A stretch of 64,000 bases of DNA, taken from contig OZ234501.1 of assembly GCA_965153455.1 (NCBI GenBank), positions 8,990,001 through 9,054,000 on the forward strand, given 5' to 3'. The notes under the pieces were generated by a model. It saw only the letters and a program-made list of their open reading frames with translations. It did not search any database and was not told the origin of the DNA. The stretch is from Sphagnum compactum. Taxonomy: Eukaryota > Bryophyta > Sphagnopsida > Sphagnales. A program made the translations under genes and the position numbers. This document shows positions 10,641 through 22,700 of the stretch, piece by piece (within the stretch, counting starts at the first letter, position 1; each line of letters begins with the position of its first letter).

Positions 10641-11231
10641 ATGGTTACCACAAGAATTGTCAATCTTACAGGCTCTGAGGTTCAATTGAAAGAAGGCAAT
10701 GCGGGCCTTACAAGCGCATACATGATTCTTAAACCGAACAAGTCTGAGAAGGTTTCGGTTGACATCAATGCCACTTATAAAACCTACATAATTGCAAGTA
10801 CACACCTTGGAGGACATTTGTTGGACCTGAACTCAGATTTCTGCACTGACTACAAGATTGTGTATATCAGGAAGGATGGGAATGGGAAAGTGTTTAAAGA
10901 CCCTGTGCCTAGATCAAATGATTTGGTGAACAAAAGAATCAAAAACTCCTCTGGTAAACAAATTGCTTTGATCGAGGAGATCACTCCGAATGCTGAGCAC
11001 GAGCGTTTAGAGACACAGCTAGCAAAGCTGGACTCAGGAGGCCATCATGTAATAGAAATGGACCCCGCAGCTGACCATCGGAAATACTATGTGGCTGTGG
11101 TGAATGGGGACAATTCTCTGTCGGAAGATAGAAGTGAGATTAACAATGCACCTGAGGACAAAAAGATTACTCGTCTGAATGTCACTTTCAGTTCCAACAA
11201 ATTACAAGTTACTCCATCAAGAATGTTCTGA
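10641..11231 (+). CDS. Unknown 196-residue protein with two similar halves
   Basis: Uninterrupted frame of 196 codons in coding-like sequence. The start is the first ATG after an in-frame TGA at 10614-10616. There is no signal peptide or membrane segment. The composition (many Lys, Asp, Asn, Thr, Ser) is that of a soluble protein. The halves look related: near residue 5, RIVNLTGSEVQL, with KTYIIAS about 40 residues on; near residue 100, RIKNSSGKQIAL, with KYYVAVV further on. This suggests two copies of a small, probably beta-rich domain. I do not recognise a named family with certainty and give no function. Similar small proteins may exist in other seed-free plants. Confidence 0.8.
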   Translation: MVTTRIVNLTGSEVQLKEGNAGLTSAYMILKPNKSEKVSVDINATYKTYIIASTHLGGHLLDLNSDFCTDYKIVYIRKDGNGKVFKDPVPRSNDLVNKRIKNSSGKQIALIEEITPNAEHERLETQLAKLDSGGHHVIEMDPAADHRKYYVAVVNGDNSLSEDRSEINNAPEDKKITRLNVTFSSNKLQVTPSRMF

Positions 11232-11697
11232 AGCTTTGGTGAGACTTCCTTTGCGTCCAAAAGTTCTATGCCAACAATTGGGGATGTGATGGAGTCAGGC
11301 AGAGTTGGCTGCAGGTGGTTGTGTTGATGATCATAGTCACTAACTCAAGACTGCAAAGTAATAGCAGACTTGTCAGTTCAGGTGGCACTTGGATTAGATC
11401 TCCTCCTACTACCTTTGTCTTTTTCATTTTTTGGTTTGTCTTTTGCTCCTTTGCCTCTGTTTCATAGCTTCGTTTCCATTGTGTCAAACATTTCAGACCT
11501 TACTCCTGGACTAGGAGTTCAAAGGAGTGGTTTTATCTTATGATTAGTTTGCTTCGAAATTGTTGTATATGTTAAAATAAGGGTTTTTTTGCATCTGAGA
11601 TGCACTGTGTTGTTTAACCCCTAAATATTCAGTGCATTTTTGTCTTACCCTGACCTTTAGGGCTTAAGGAGAATATGCATTATAACTTTCTTGAAGT
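11232..11697 (+). other. Probable 3' untranslated region of the 196-residue protein gene
   Basis: Directly follows the stop at 11229-11231. It contains T-rich stretches (about 11410-11470) and an ATAAGG tract near 11576 that may serve in 3' end formation. No gene is seen on either strand. Confidence 0.35.
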
Positions 11698-12327
11698 ATG
11701 AGAGCACCCAGTAGTGTCTTCTCTAGACTTGCTTCTCATGCATTCAGATATGGAACAAGTTCTTTTGTCTTGACCCAAATGGAAAGCAAGAAGAATTGTC
11801 AAGCTTATGAATCTTCCTTTTATTTGCTGAGCAGTTTCAGGAAGAGTTTTGATATGGGAAGTTCACGGTTAGAGCATCTCCTGGAAAAATATTTCTCACA
11901 TCTTAGTTATTTACTTTTTTTCTTAACCACACCCATAAAACTAAATCTGGGACTGCAAATAAGTGATAGGAAACCACTTGAAGCAATAATTATGATTGGC
12001 CAATCAAAAACAGTGAGCACCAGTCAGATCATATTTATTACACTCCTCTATGGCAGGTGTTAAGATTTGCTGTGCCCTTTACCAGCCTCAGCAAACTGTG
12101 CAGGAGTGCTGGGCCAAAATCATTTTGCTGAGCTAAACCTACATGTTTTGACTTTTCTTTATCAAATTTTAATTTCCAGGGTCACATACTGAGCACCATT
12201 GGAGTTGCTCTTACAAGTTGTTCTTGTTCCAGTACTGGCAGCAGGAGAAGTGTCTAGTGTCCTTGACGCAGCTTTTATGAAGAAAGTAAAAGGTATTTGG
12301 ATACAATCGAAGACAATTCTGCTACAG
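11698..12327 (+). pseudogene. Possible coding remnant interrupted by a MITE
   Basis: An open frame from ATG at 11698 runs to the TTA at 11869-11871. The same frame resumes after the second TTA at 12211-12213 and stays open to a stop near 12325-12327. The two parts meet in frame once the MITE and one TTA are discounted. The right part reads LVPVLAAGEVSSVLDAAF. A second open frame from about 12290 to 12596 (YLDTIEDNSATEVTIALRKM and on) follows with a +1 shift, or across an intron if AAAG/GTATTT at about 12290 is a donor. I recognise no family, and the frame may be fortuitous. Confidence 0.3.
11872..12210. mobile_element. Harbinger-type MITE, 339 bp, TTA target duplication
   Basis: The left end GAGCATCTCC and the right end GGAGTTGCTC (reverse complement GAGCAACTCC) form a terminal inverted repeat with 9 of 10 matches. 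TTA flanks both sides (11869-11871 and 12211-12213), the 3-bp duplication typical of PIF/Harbinger elements. There is no coding capacity. The left end is identical to the start of the Harbinger remnant at 27722. It sits inside an otherwise open reading frame. Confidence 0.75.
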
Positions 12328-12610
12328 AGGTTACAATAGCTCTGAGAAAGATGAACATGGTTCAAATCCTTCATGCTTATAGTGCAAGAAACTATTGTGA
12401 AGGAAGGTGGACACAAACAGATGAAAGAATGCTAGGAAGAACTGGTGTCGAATTAGATGGACAAACAATTTCACCTCTTATGCTGTTGATGCAAGAGGAG
12501 ATGATACAAACACGAGAATGTAGATCAGAAGCTCAAGCAAAGCAAACAGAGATTTTCTCCTCAGACAGAAATGTGATGCGATATGTGAATGCATAGAAAG
12601 CCATTGATCG

Positions 12611-12919
12611 TCACACCTTTGTTTCCCATGAGAAACCTTTGTAGAAAGGCTGGCCATAGAAGCAGAAGGGAAGAGGCAATGTCTGGCGAGGCGGATTGTA
12701 GCGAGCAACATCAGGGTAGCGATTCCACACTTGTGAGTTGCCGTCAAAGAAACGACTCCCATCTTCAGATCCCACACGTTCAGAATCCGCCACAGGCGAA
12801 TCCGCACACCGTAGTTGTTGTTCTTCTTCTTCTTTCGGTGGTGTTGTTGGCAACCGAAGCAACAACGGCAGCTTCAGCATGTGACGAAACTCCTGCAAAA
12901 CTGAGGTCAGTTTCTCCAT
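12611..12919 (-). CDS. Possible small protein of unknown function
   Basis: Minus-strand frame of about 102 codons from ATG at 12919. A wider open frame extends back to 13288. The N-terminal third is basic and leucine-rich, followed by KEEEEQQ and a C-terminal part ending in an aromatic-rich stretch (FYGQPFYKGF). A GT lies near the end (AAAG/GTGTGA), so this could be one exon of a longer gene. The opposite strand is also open here, which weakens the case. No family is recognised. Confidence 0.25.
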   Translation of the reverse strand: MEKLTSVLQEFRHMLKLPLLLRLPTTPPKEEEEQQLRCADSPVADSERVGSEDGSRFFDGNSQVWNRYPDVARYNPPRQTLPLPFCFYGQPFYKGFSWETKV

Positions 12920-13228
12920 CAAACAACTCGAGTAGGGAGATGGGGACCTTGTTTTAGGGTTTGAAACTTTTGCGATAGCCAAGATGAAAACTCTCTGTAC
13001 CAATTGCAGCACCAGCACAATTCTTGCGTTTGTCTTCTCTTCTTGATCACAAAAAACTGCAGTAAAACAATAAGACAACTTTATCGCCACTGCGAAAATC
13101 GTCGTACAAATTCCGGACGAAACAATCGGAGCTTCCAAACCCACCGCCAATGCGGAGGAGATGAGGAGCGAGAACGAAGATATGTCCGTTTCGTACTGGG
13201 CTCGACGCCGTTCCGTCAAGTGGTAACC

Positions 13229-14110
13229 GGTCCTGCCAGGGCCCGTTCCAGACCGTAACCGCTGTTCCCCACCGTCGATTGACATCACAAGTGGAACTCA
13301 CAGAACCAAAAGTGGAACCAGTAACTGATCACCAGTCCCACCTAGAATACAGCTTAAAATAGTACCCTCAATAAGACAGCCAAAACCGGTTGCCTAATCT
13401 GGAACGGCAAGCCACCTTTCCATCTCCATCATTCGGCAACTGGTTCTACCAGGGCCTGTTCCAGAGTGTAACCAGTGTTTCACACCATGTCAACTGATGG
13501 TACAAACTGGAACTGGCAGAACCAAAAGTGGAACCAGAGAAACCTCAAACATTACCCACATAAGCCACCAGAAACTGGTTGTGCATTATAGAACCTGGCT
13601 AGGTAGTTCGGCAAGTCACCATTCCGTTAGACGGTGACAGGTTCTACCAGAGCATAACCCATGTTCCCCACCAGTGATATTCAATTTTCTGATGTTATGT
13701 CATTGGCTAGCATCATCGCAAGAGGGATTTAGCATTAAATGGCGACAGGTTTTTTAGAACCTGTTTGTCTAGTAAAAAAACCTAGTTTTTAAAAAAAAAT
13801 GCTACTAAACGAAAATCAAAGCCCAAATGTGAGGAATTTTTTCCTTTTTTTTTTTCCAAGAATTGACAATTTTTTCAAAAAAATGAGAATATTTTGATAG
13901 TATATTTCCTTTTTATTTTATTTTTTTCATTTTGGCGAAATTTCACATTACAAAAAACATTTGATTCCCACCAATGATTCACATTACAAGTGACATTGGC
14001 AAAACCAAAAGTGGAACCAATAGATGACAACCTCTCCTACCCAGGAAAAAATCTAAAACAATAGCCAAATAAGACACCCCGTGGCTTACTCGGAAAATGC
14101 CTCCAGAAAA
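13229..14110. repeat. Degenerate tandem repeat of about 200 bp, with an AT-rich insertion
   Basis: Units are marked by GGTCCTGCCAGGGC at 13229, GGTTCTACCAGGGC at 13442 and GGTTCTACCAGAGC at 13640 (periods 213 and 198). Each is followed by a GTAACC-type block, CCCCACC or its variants, and AACCAAAAGTGGAACCA. A further partial unit resumes at about 13964 with CCCACCAATGATTCACATTA and CAAAACCAAAAGTGGAACCA. The gap of about 280 bp between units is AT-rich and contains the TGGCGAAA fragment at 13933. Confidence 0.75.
13888..13942 (+). repeat. Right-end fragment of the phased TGGCGA element
   Basis: The sequence TTTTTTCATTTTGGCGAAAT corresponds to the right end of copy E (TTTCACTTTTTGGCGAAATT). A TGGCGA also occurs at 13740, 193 bp upstream, about six times the 32-bp spacing. 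The rest of the element is not recognisable. Confidence 0.4.
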
Positions 14111-14341
14111 GTCTCAAGCTTCCGTCCTTGACAACTAATGCTTGTGCTTAAGTTATTAGGTGATTGCAATTGGGAGGTCCAGGCGTCCAGGCGAAGTGGT
14201 CGGTGGTGCTCAACTGGGTCTGACCAATGGTCATTATGTGAGGTAATTTGCACTCGGGAAAGATTTTGTCGTAATCGTTACAAACTTCAAGGACTATTTG
14301 CTAGGGCTAGTTATTTTCTCTAAGTCAATTCTTGGCTCTCA

Positions 14342-14427
14342 TCCTGAGTAGTGCATGCATTTGAAAGAGCAATTGACCCTCCCGTCCTGAGTACTGCATG
14401 CATTTGAAAGAGCAAATTGACCCTGAG
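14342..14427. repeat. Two tandem copies of a 43-bp unit
   Basis: TCCTGAGTAGTGCATGCATT starts at 14342 and TCCTGAGTACTGCATGCATT at 14385. Both continue with TGAAAGAGCAA and TTGACCCT. The copies differ by a few bases only. Confidence 0.8.
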
Positions 14428-14429
14428 AA

Positions 14430-17171
14430 ATTTAGGGTGAAAGGTGGAATCTCTCTTGAGTGACAATTACGTCTTCTAATGAAACCATCACTTTGTGATG
14501 CTTGAGTGCCTCTCACGAGGAAGATCAAATATTTCTTGTCGATTTTCAATCCAACATACCCATTACGTATAATGTAAAGGTTTTTTGGGTTGTGGGGCTC
14601 ATGCTTGGAATTTGCGAGAGCACCGGCCTCCCCACAAAACCTGGTCGAAAAATTTTAATTCCTTTTTAAAACTGTGTCACTAAGGCAAAAAGAAGTGAAC
14701 CTCCCAAAACTTTATTGCAATAAAAAACACTATGGAGCAAAGGGGTAGTCCTAAACTCACCTTAAAGATAGATAATGGAACTATTGTACCTAAGGAAATC
14801 TTGATTCTTTTGGATTGTGGGAAGTAATGTACAAATCCTAGGGAAATTTTGATTGTTTTGGATGGTTAGAAAGTTAAAACATGTGCAAATCCTAATCAAA
14901 TTGAATCTTCTGGATGCTTGAAATTTTGGGTGGAAAATTGCATGATTTATGATTCTTGTATAGATTTGGCAATGGTGGCCAATTATTGAGAAAACTTCTC
15001 ATCTAGTTATAGATCAGCTTTTCACACCCTTATTTAATAAAATTTCATTACTTTGCGGACAACAGGGGATGAAGCATCAAATGAGGGGTGAAACTCAGGC
15101 CCAACAAGGCATGACTTTACGGATAACTCTAATGTGTTGAAATCATTATTTTCAGCTGGGAAACATGTGAAAATTTGCAACCCACACCCCCCCCAAACAC
15201 TAATTTGAACTACCATTGCAGGCTTTTTATTTTTAAAAAACTTGACACTATGTGCAATCGACCAATTGGGAAGTTCATCCTAATGCCATACTGATTTTTT
15301 GTGAAGATTCAATGTTTCCTTTCACAAATTTTGGTTATTTGAAGGAAAATAATATAATTAGTGTCAAAGCTGCCAAGGTAGTAGGATATTTTAATTCTTT
15401 GGATGGTACCCCCCCCCCCCCCCCCCCCCCCCTTGCCCCCTCTCCCCTTTGTGTTACATTGCCCTTACTACAACAAAAGGGATACCATAGTACAACGGCA
15501 GCATCAAGATATGTTTGTTAAATAACTAATTAGTTAATTTTAGTCAAAATAGAATAATTTCAAATTTTTTTTGGATTTCCTTCAGAAAAAAATTTGATTT
15601 TTTCAACATTTTTGAGAGTAATATAATTAGTATTGGAGCTGCCAAGGTACTACACTATATAAACATTACTGGTGTTTGTGTGTTATTTATTGTTTCAAAA
15701 CTCAAAAGAACCCCAAAAACAATTCTCAAAATCAAAACAACCGACTTAATCAGCCATTTTTAGATTTTGTTACTTATGTGAGGGAGAGATGCACAAATGC
15801 CCCACCCATGCAAGGTTATTCTTTCGAATTTTTTTGGATGTAGCATCTTAATCAGGGTTATCTTTCTCATTTTTGTGGTTTTAAACATTTTGAAGATTTT
15901 TTCAATTTTTTAGAAATTTTAGTCAAATACTTTTTTTTAACTTAGGGTTTAAAATCACATGTTTTTGTCACCAAGCTTTTTTCACCAAATTGTTTTAAAG
16001 TGGAGTACCTGGTGAGCATCCCAAGCTAGATTTAGCATGGGCCGTTTAAACAATAACAAAGTCATGCCATATTTATGGGAGGGGGGGCATTGGAGAAGTG
16101 GCCACATTTTTTCAGAACCCAAAATTTCTCTCCCTTTTTTTCACAAGTTTTTAATGAGCCTTTCATTTGAAAATCCTTTTATTAAGGACTTGAGCTTAGA
16201 TTCACAAATTATTTAATTAATTATTTTGAGTTAAGCATAATTGAAAATCAAATTATGTGAACTTGACTAAATCGTAAAGAAATAATTTAGTGATTCATCT
16301 ACGGAAGGATGATAGCTTTAGAAGGTTAACATGCGGTATAACCCTATTCACTTAAAGTTCATGAATGATAATGTTTAATAAATTTAGATAAAAGAGGTTG
16401 ATAATTCATTCATACTTGGTTTCAAGTATTTCAGGGGTTGTGATGGAGTTTTTAACTCATTTTTCTTATATTAATTTCATGTTGCTAGTTTGTTATTAAG
16501 CTTTGAAATAAGCATTTTATGGTATGAATTCATTTCACAATAAACTCAGTGTGTCATTTTGATTATGGGAAAATGTTCACACATGTAAACATATGTGTTT
16601 TTGGTGAGGGGTCCCCATAAGGCAAGCTTTTTAAACAAAATCAAATAGTGAAAGCAGTGAATTTCACTGGGACAACCTGCATTTTTGAGCTCAAAGATTG
16701 AGCAAGTCAATAACTCCCTTCCTACCACTGCATTGGTTTTCTAGAATTATTGTTTGTTTTCCACACATTTTCACTTTAATTTCTAGAAAAACAGGGTTAA
16801 CAAGTTGAAGGCAAGCACAAGGTGAAAGTTTTCTTGGCATTTGTTTGTTTGTTTCTAAACCCGATAGCCCCAAATCACGGATATTTTGTCATCCTAGTTA
16901 GGTTGCAACAAAACCATTTTCCATTCTTTTCAATAAATGAATAGTTGTGAGCTTTGTTATAAGGAAATTTGTCATTAACTTTAAAAGAACACATACTCCC
17001 ATTCAAAACAATGACAAATATCACCTATTGAGGGTTCACATGTTGAGTCACAGCTCTCAAAGCTATGCATTTTGATCAATATTTGACCTATAGAGCTATG
17101 AAGCAATTGTGAATACAACTAGAGCCCAATAGATGTACCAGAAAGTTGATGTTGGGGGACAAAATGTGTGA
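14430..17171. other. AT-rich intergenic DNA with a poly-C run; no gene seen
   Basis: A run of 24 C lies at 15409-15432. Two inverted copies of the GCTGCCAAGGTA repeat lie at 15355-15400 and 15615-15660, with a third in the opposite direction at 15479-15510. Otherwise the sequence is low-complexity and rich in stops on both strands. Confidence 0.5.
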
Positions 17172-17678
17172 TTAGAGCAACCTAATGGAAAGACCTAAAT
17201 AACTCGAGACTCCCAGATTAATTCCCATCACTTTAATGAACAACATCAGTTTACCATCAAACACTTTGAAACACACCAAATGGATTATGATGGTATGGAT
17301 AATAATATCATGTCTAATAATTGGATCCAACAGGTGCATGTTATGAATATTACATTGCATCTGCCTAAATTCATGAGTACAATTGTTTCAAGTTTGTCTA
17401 AAATTCAATCAATACTTGAGATGTCAGATATTGCATGAACTCAAAGGTGGGGGGCCAAAAGAAATGCATCACAATTTTAACATAAATATTCAAAAGCTAT
17501 TTGTTCAGCCAATCTTGGACTTAAGGATTACAAGCACCAATGTGATGTATGCCACCAAAGGCTTCTTAAGCTAAATTCCACTTTTTTTTCATTAAGTGAT
17601 AGCGGGTATGTCAATTTTGTGTGGAAAAAGTGGTTTCAAAGCCAAGTCTTGACCATAAAATTTGCGGACATGGCTAAA

Positions 17679-18169
17679 TCATGCCCAACCTCTTGAAGCT
17701 AGTTGCTTCCGATTTCCCTCAATTGAAGGTAAGGGTTGCCAAATAGCATGATTTAGGATTAGGACTTCACCTAACAACACTTGGACACCATTGATGTCAT
17801 CACATATGTAAGGGTTGATGTGAGGTAGTGGAAGGTTTTTCCATGCTTGAATATGGTACCCGGACGGTTTTTGTAAATAGTGGAAGAAAATGGGTGACAT
17901 TTGAAAATTGAATTTGTCTCCATAGGGAACATTAACTTGAAAGTGGAATTCTTTTGAAATAACTCTCGCCATCATTGCTTGACCCCGCCCCCAAATTTCC
18001 AAAGGGGCCACCATTCAATCTCAAACTGGCATGGACTATGTTGTTGGCCCAAGTGTAAACTCATTACCCAACTAATTAAATTTGAATTTTTATTAAAAGT
18101 CGACACAAAATCATTAGTAGTAATGAAATGTGTAGGGTAATGCCCCAGCCCGAGGGCATTGCACAGCAT
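17679..18169 (-). pseudogene. Decayed open frame of unknown, probably repeat-derived origin
   Basis: Two minus-strand frames (18169-17972 and 18014-17679) overlap. Near 18000 the first gives WWPLWKFGGG and the second MVAPLEIWGRG, so a single older frame seems to have taken a frameshift there. The second frame reads like real protein for about 110 residues, with several Trp, Pro and Tyr. No reverse transcriptase, integrase or transposase motif is visible. I do not recognise the family. Confidence 0.3.
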
Positions 18170-19250
18170 AAAAATTGACGGATTTTTGATGATTTTAAAA
18201 AAAAAACATTTTACCCTTTTTTCCTGTGATATCCGCTAGATACCCGCCGGGTATCACAAGAAACAAACAAGAGGCATTTCAGAACCAAAACACTCGTACC
18301 CTGGCGCTCACCTAGGTAGTGTCTTTGCGATGTTCCCTCACACGACTTCAGGATGTCTCTTCAAAGTATTGAATAGTGTTTAAATTGTTCCTTCAAAAAG
18401 AAGTGAAATTCAGTAGGAGTGCATCATGTAATTTAATTGCAAAATGAGTTTGATAAATAAATAAAAATCACCCTATTGAGGAGGGCTAGGTCTCAAGCTC
18501 ACACCCATACATTCATTCCAAGTTCAAGCCAAAACTTTGCCCACAAAATCTTATGAAGAATGAAAAGATGATGGAACCATGTAACATGGTTAGCTAATTT
18601 TAATGGTCTTGTCCAATGGCTTCATGCCATTCCATGTATGGTAAAGCCCTGGGAGCCGGGCATTTGTAGGGCATTTTAAGCATTTTTTTTAATTTATTTT
18701 TTTTCAATTTCTCGATGGAGCGAGAGTGGCGAGCATCACTAGGCAGATTGTGACTTAAGTGGCGACATGTTTCCAATGAACTCTTAAATATTGTAGCCAA
18801 TACATATGGATGTGGTGACACTATCCCCAAACCAAATTTATTATTATTAAAAAGAAAAGGTGGTCACAATCTGCATGGCACAATGCTTCTCGAAACATTT
18901 TTTGCTTTTTTTTTGTGCCTCAAATGGGACTTACAGGTACTACTATCCCTTCAAACAAGAGAGAATGAAGGTTGCCACTACATTCAAATGGGTCCCCACA
19001 AATCCCATCACATGCCCCAACTTTGGAGCCTCAGAATTGGTCCAAAATGAATATTATCTCTAGAGATGGCGTGCGAGCGCAAGCTTATCGTCTTGTCCTT
19101 GGGGATGCAAAATTCCCATCCCCGCCAATAATGGCAAATAGATTCGGTGTTGCCCCCAAGTGTACTAAGCGAGCACAAAAGTCCTTATGCAATGTGATAA
19201 AAATGCAATCTATCATGTTTGACTTCCCGGCCACAAAATGTAGGCCAAAG

Positions 19251-19395
19251 GTTGTTGAAGAATTGATATGGAACCACTGCATTCACACTTTGTGGCCAAA
19301 GTAGTTGAAGAATCGAAACGGAACCATCGCATTCACACTTTGTGGCCAAAGTAGTTGAAGAACTTGAATGGAATTGCATTCACATTTTCTTAAGT
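19251..19395. repeat. 50-bp tandem repeat
   Basis: Units begin GTTGTTGAAG at 19251 and GTAGTTGAAG at 19301 and 19351, an exact 50-bp period. Each contains a GGAACCA-like block and GCATTCACACTTTGTGGCCA, with the last unit shortened. Confidence 0.85.
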
Positions 19396-19417
19396 GGCAA
19401 TTAGAGTAGGGGGCAAT

Positions 19418-19464
19418 AGGCTTGTCGAGTTGTCGAGTTGCTCCAAGAGCAACTCGACAAGCCT
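19418..19464. repeat. Inverted repeat with two alternative hairpins
   Basis: AGGCTTGTCGAGTTG (19418-19432) pairs perfectly with CAACTCGACAAGCCT (19450-19464). Alternatively TCGAGTTGCTC (19433-19443) pairs perfectly with GAGCAACTCGA (19447-19457) around a 3-base loop. The two structures use overlapping right arms. Confidence 0.8.
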
Positions 19465-19713
19465 AAGGGTACCCAACCCTAAGGGTCACTTTAGATGGGG
19501 TCCAGGGTCCCAAATCCCACAAACTGAATCTTTGAATTCGACACTCCTTCACATTTTTAAGGGAAAATTTCTCAAGGGCACAATGGGTGTGCTCAAGGTA
19601 TGGGGCCCAATTTTAGGGTTTGATTGATACAAACATGCAATTAACATGTATGAAGAATCATATGACTTTTTTTGTTTTTTCTTTTCCCCACCTTATTCTT
19701 GTTGCTTTTTTTT

Positions 19714-19739
19714 CTATATATATATATATATATATATAA
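19714..19739. repeat. (TA)n microsatellite
   Basis: Alternating TA tract followed by T-rich sequence. It carries no other signal. Confidence 0.9.
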
Positions 19740-22700
19740 TTTTATTTTTTTTTATTTTTTCCTTACTCACGCGCACAATGGATGAACATAAGCACAAAAT
19801 ATTGGTGATCCTAGCTTTTATTATGATCATGCACTGAGTCGTTGAAGACATGATCTCATTCCAAGAAATGACTAGAATCACACAATATTAAAATATGATG
19901 AATGCATTGTTATTTTTTTTTAAAGTTTGTTAACATGAGATCAAGAGTTCAAAGCATATGGAAGTATGAAAAGGCAACAATATACATTTTTTTTTAAATT
20001 AATTTTTTTTTTAAACAATGTTTTAACAACATATGAGAATAACTTACGATACATTTCATTCACTAATTCAACCTACGATGTTAACTTATAACAAGTTCAA
20101 GTTTTGAACAGAAAAATACAAGCAAGAGAGGAACATCCTTGTAAAAGCTAAAATAGCAGTGGCCTTACAAGATTAAATAATAGGATTTCACTGCAAATGT
20201 GCAAGGAGGTACACAACAAAGCAAAACATATAATATTCTCTTTTTTTTTAATTTGTGCAATATTAAAAAAACTTAAAACCATTGGTGATTCCTAAATTAA
20301 CTAGGAACAAAATGAAAGAAATCACTTTCGATTTTGAAAACTTATGTGAAATTCCTTACATTTTTACTATTGATGGTAGTCATATTCAAATTATTACACA
20401 TAAGATAGACCTAAAATTATACCATTGTTGCAAATCATTCTACTCAACATTGATTTAAGGAGTCAAATATATGTAAAGTGTAATTTTGAAATTATGACCA
20501 TGGGTGGGCAAGTAATATTCATGAATGGGCTCTTTTCACAAACAACAAATATAGGATATTGTATGACAAAGGGAAAACTTTTACCTTATTAAAGAAAGTC
20601 AATCCACACGACAATTTGAATATATTTACACAACATTGTATTGTCAATTTTAATGGCTTTGATATGGATAGGGCATTAAAAGTTGAAAAAGAAACACAAG
20701 TAGAAGCAAATATAACATTTGGCAACATGAAAGGAGCTCATTTTTATGGATGGTTAAAGGGTGGAATTATTAATTTTTTAATTTAAAAAAATGACCCCTC
20801 CCATTTTTAAGATGGTTAAAGGGTGGAGTCGAATTAAAAAATCAAGGATATCTAAAAGAAGTCATGGCCTAGAAAAAGGTTGGAAATCAAATTGCTAGAA
20901 TAATTCCCAATTATTATTTCAATGTTTTGAGTGTGAATATGAATTGTTTAGCATGCCTCTTCCATGCATCATTTTGGCTCCAATTTGCATTAACTATATC
21001 AATTTTCTTGTTCGTGAAGATTTTTGTTTTGAGCTCAACATATTGAATTCATTTTAGTCCAATTTTCTTGTATCCCTTTTTTGTCTCATTGTGCCAATGT
21101 GTGGCATTAAAGAAAATGTGAAAAGTTTTCGAATCTTTTGTAGTGTTGTATATTAGAAAGTTTACCTTGATACATTGTGGTATATGTTGGCAAAAACTAT
21201 GACAACTTTTCACCCAAAAACTTTCTTTGAACCCAATTTTTAAAATAATGGTAATTTTTTTTGGGATATCAATCTAATCCCATGTCAATTTTTTATGATT
21301 AATTGAAAATCATCATTTGATTGAATGTTATGCAATTTATAACTTATGTACGAAACATCCAATTTAAGCATCCATATTTTTGTGTAAAACATTGGTTTTT
21401 AAATTTTTTTAGTACAATGTTTTACTATTTTTAGCCATGGTGAAAAAGTATTCATACACATCTTGTTTTGTTTTCTAACTACATTTTAAAAGTGTTTGTA
21501 AACTAAAAGGTCCATAAAACCTCGTACCAAGATTTTATTTTTTTGCACCTTTGAACATGCATTTATTAAAAATAGATTCAATTCCACACATTGAATAATT
21601 ATAGTTAATGAAGGGATATATACTTTTGGGGGAATTTTTTGCTTATAACATTGCCAATGAAATTGTCTACAAAAATTATGCACATGGACTCATTAAATAA
21701 AAAATCTTCAATGAATAACATTTATTTCCTACCCAAAATTGGATTATATGTTAATGAACTAAAAATATAAGTTTTGATGCCACTTCATAACATGAAATGT
21801 ACTATAATTGACTTTTAGAAGCACCAAAATTGAACGAAACATCAAAGTTATTTCACAACATGATCTTTGTGAAACTCTTATATTTTTTCCATCAACATTT
21901 TACCTCAAGATGCACTAAACAAGGCCCTTAATGATCTTTTGGATTTTATTTTATTTTATTTTATTTTTGAAAATGAACATTTGACAATTCTAAAAACTTT
22001 TGCATTAAAAATGTCACAACCTTACCCTTGGGTTCATGACCAAGGTTGGGGCAAAGCAAAAAGGAAATGGGTTAGGAGCAAGCTAAGAGGCACCTAAACA
22101 CATTGTGGAAGTCAAAAGTAAGCACTCCCAAGCCTTTTGGGATGAATTTCCATTTGGGAGTTGGGATTGTCCAAATGTTTTGGGACAAAAGTATAAGGGG
22201 GTAAACTTTGTCCAAATTGATTTCTTTTTTAATGTTATTAAAAAGTTTTCAAAACTTGTATTTTGAAAGTGAACTCACGTTTTCTGTTTGAAAATGTCAC
22301 CTAGGAGTTGTGGCCAAATGAATAGTTAGAAATCAAATTGGTAGTTTAATTTTTAATCATTAAAAACCAAGAAATAGGGTGAACTAACATTTGATACAAG
22401 TGTAGAAGATGGTATTGAAAAGATTTTGTTGATAGATACAACTTTGTGGTTTGAAGCTCCTCAATTGGAACTCATATAAAAGGTGTGAACACACAAAGTT
22501 ACAAGATGAACATAATTAAAGGATTTTAGGACTTTCATTTTGGCATCTTGATCATTTTAGCCATTTTAATGTAGTCTCCATAACAAGGTCTAAAGTATAT
22601 AGAGGAAGGTGGTGGCCCATTCCCAAGTCTAGGCCACGTGAATGTAATGAGTCCAAAACAAATTTGTGACCCAAAGTTAAATTTATTCACAATAAACATT

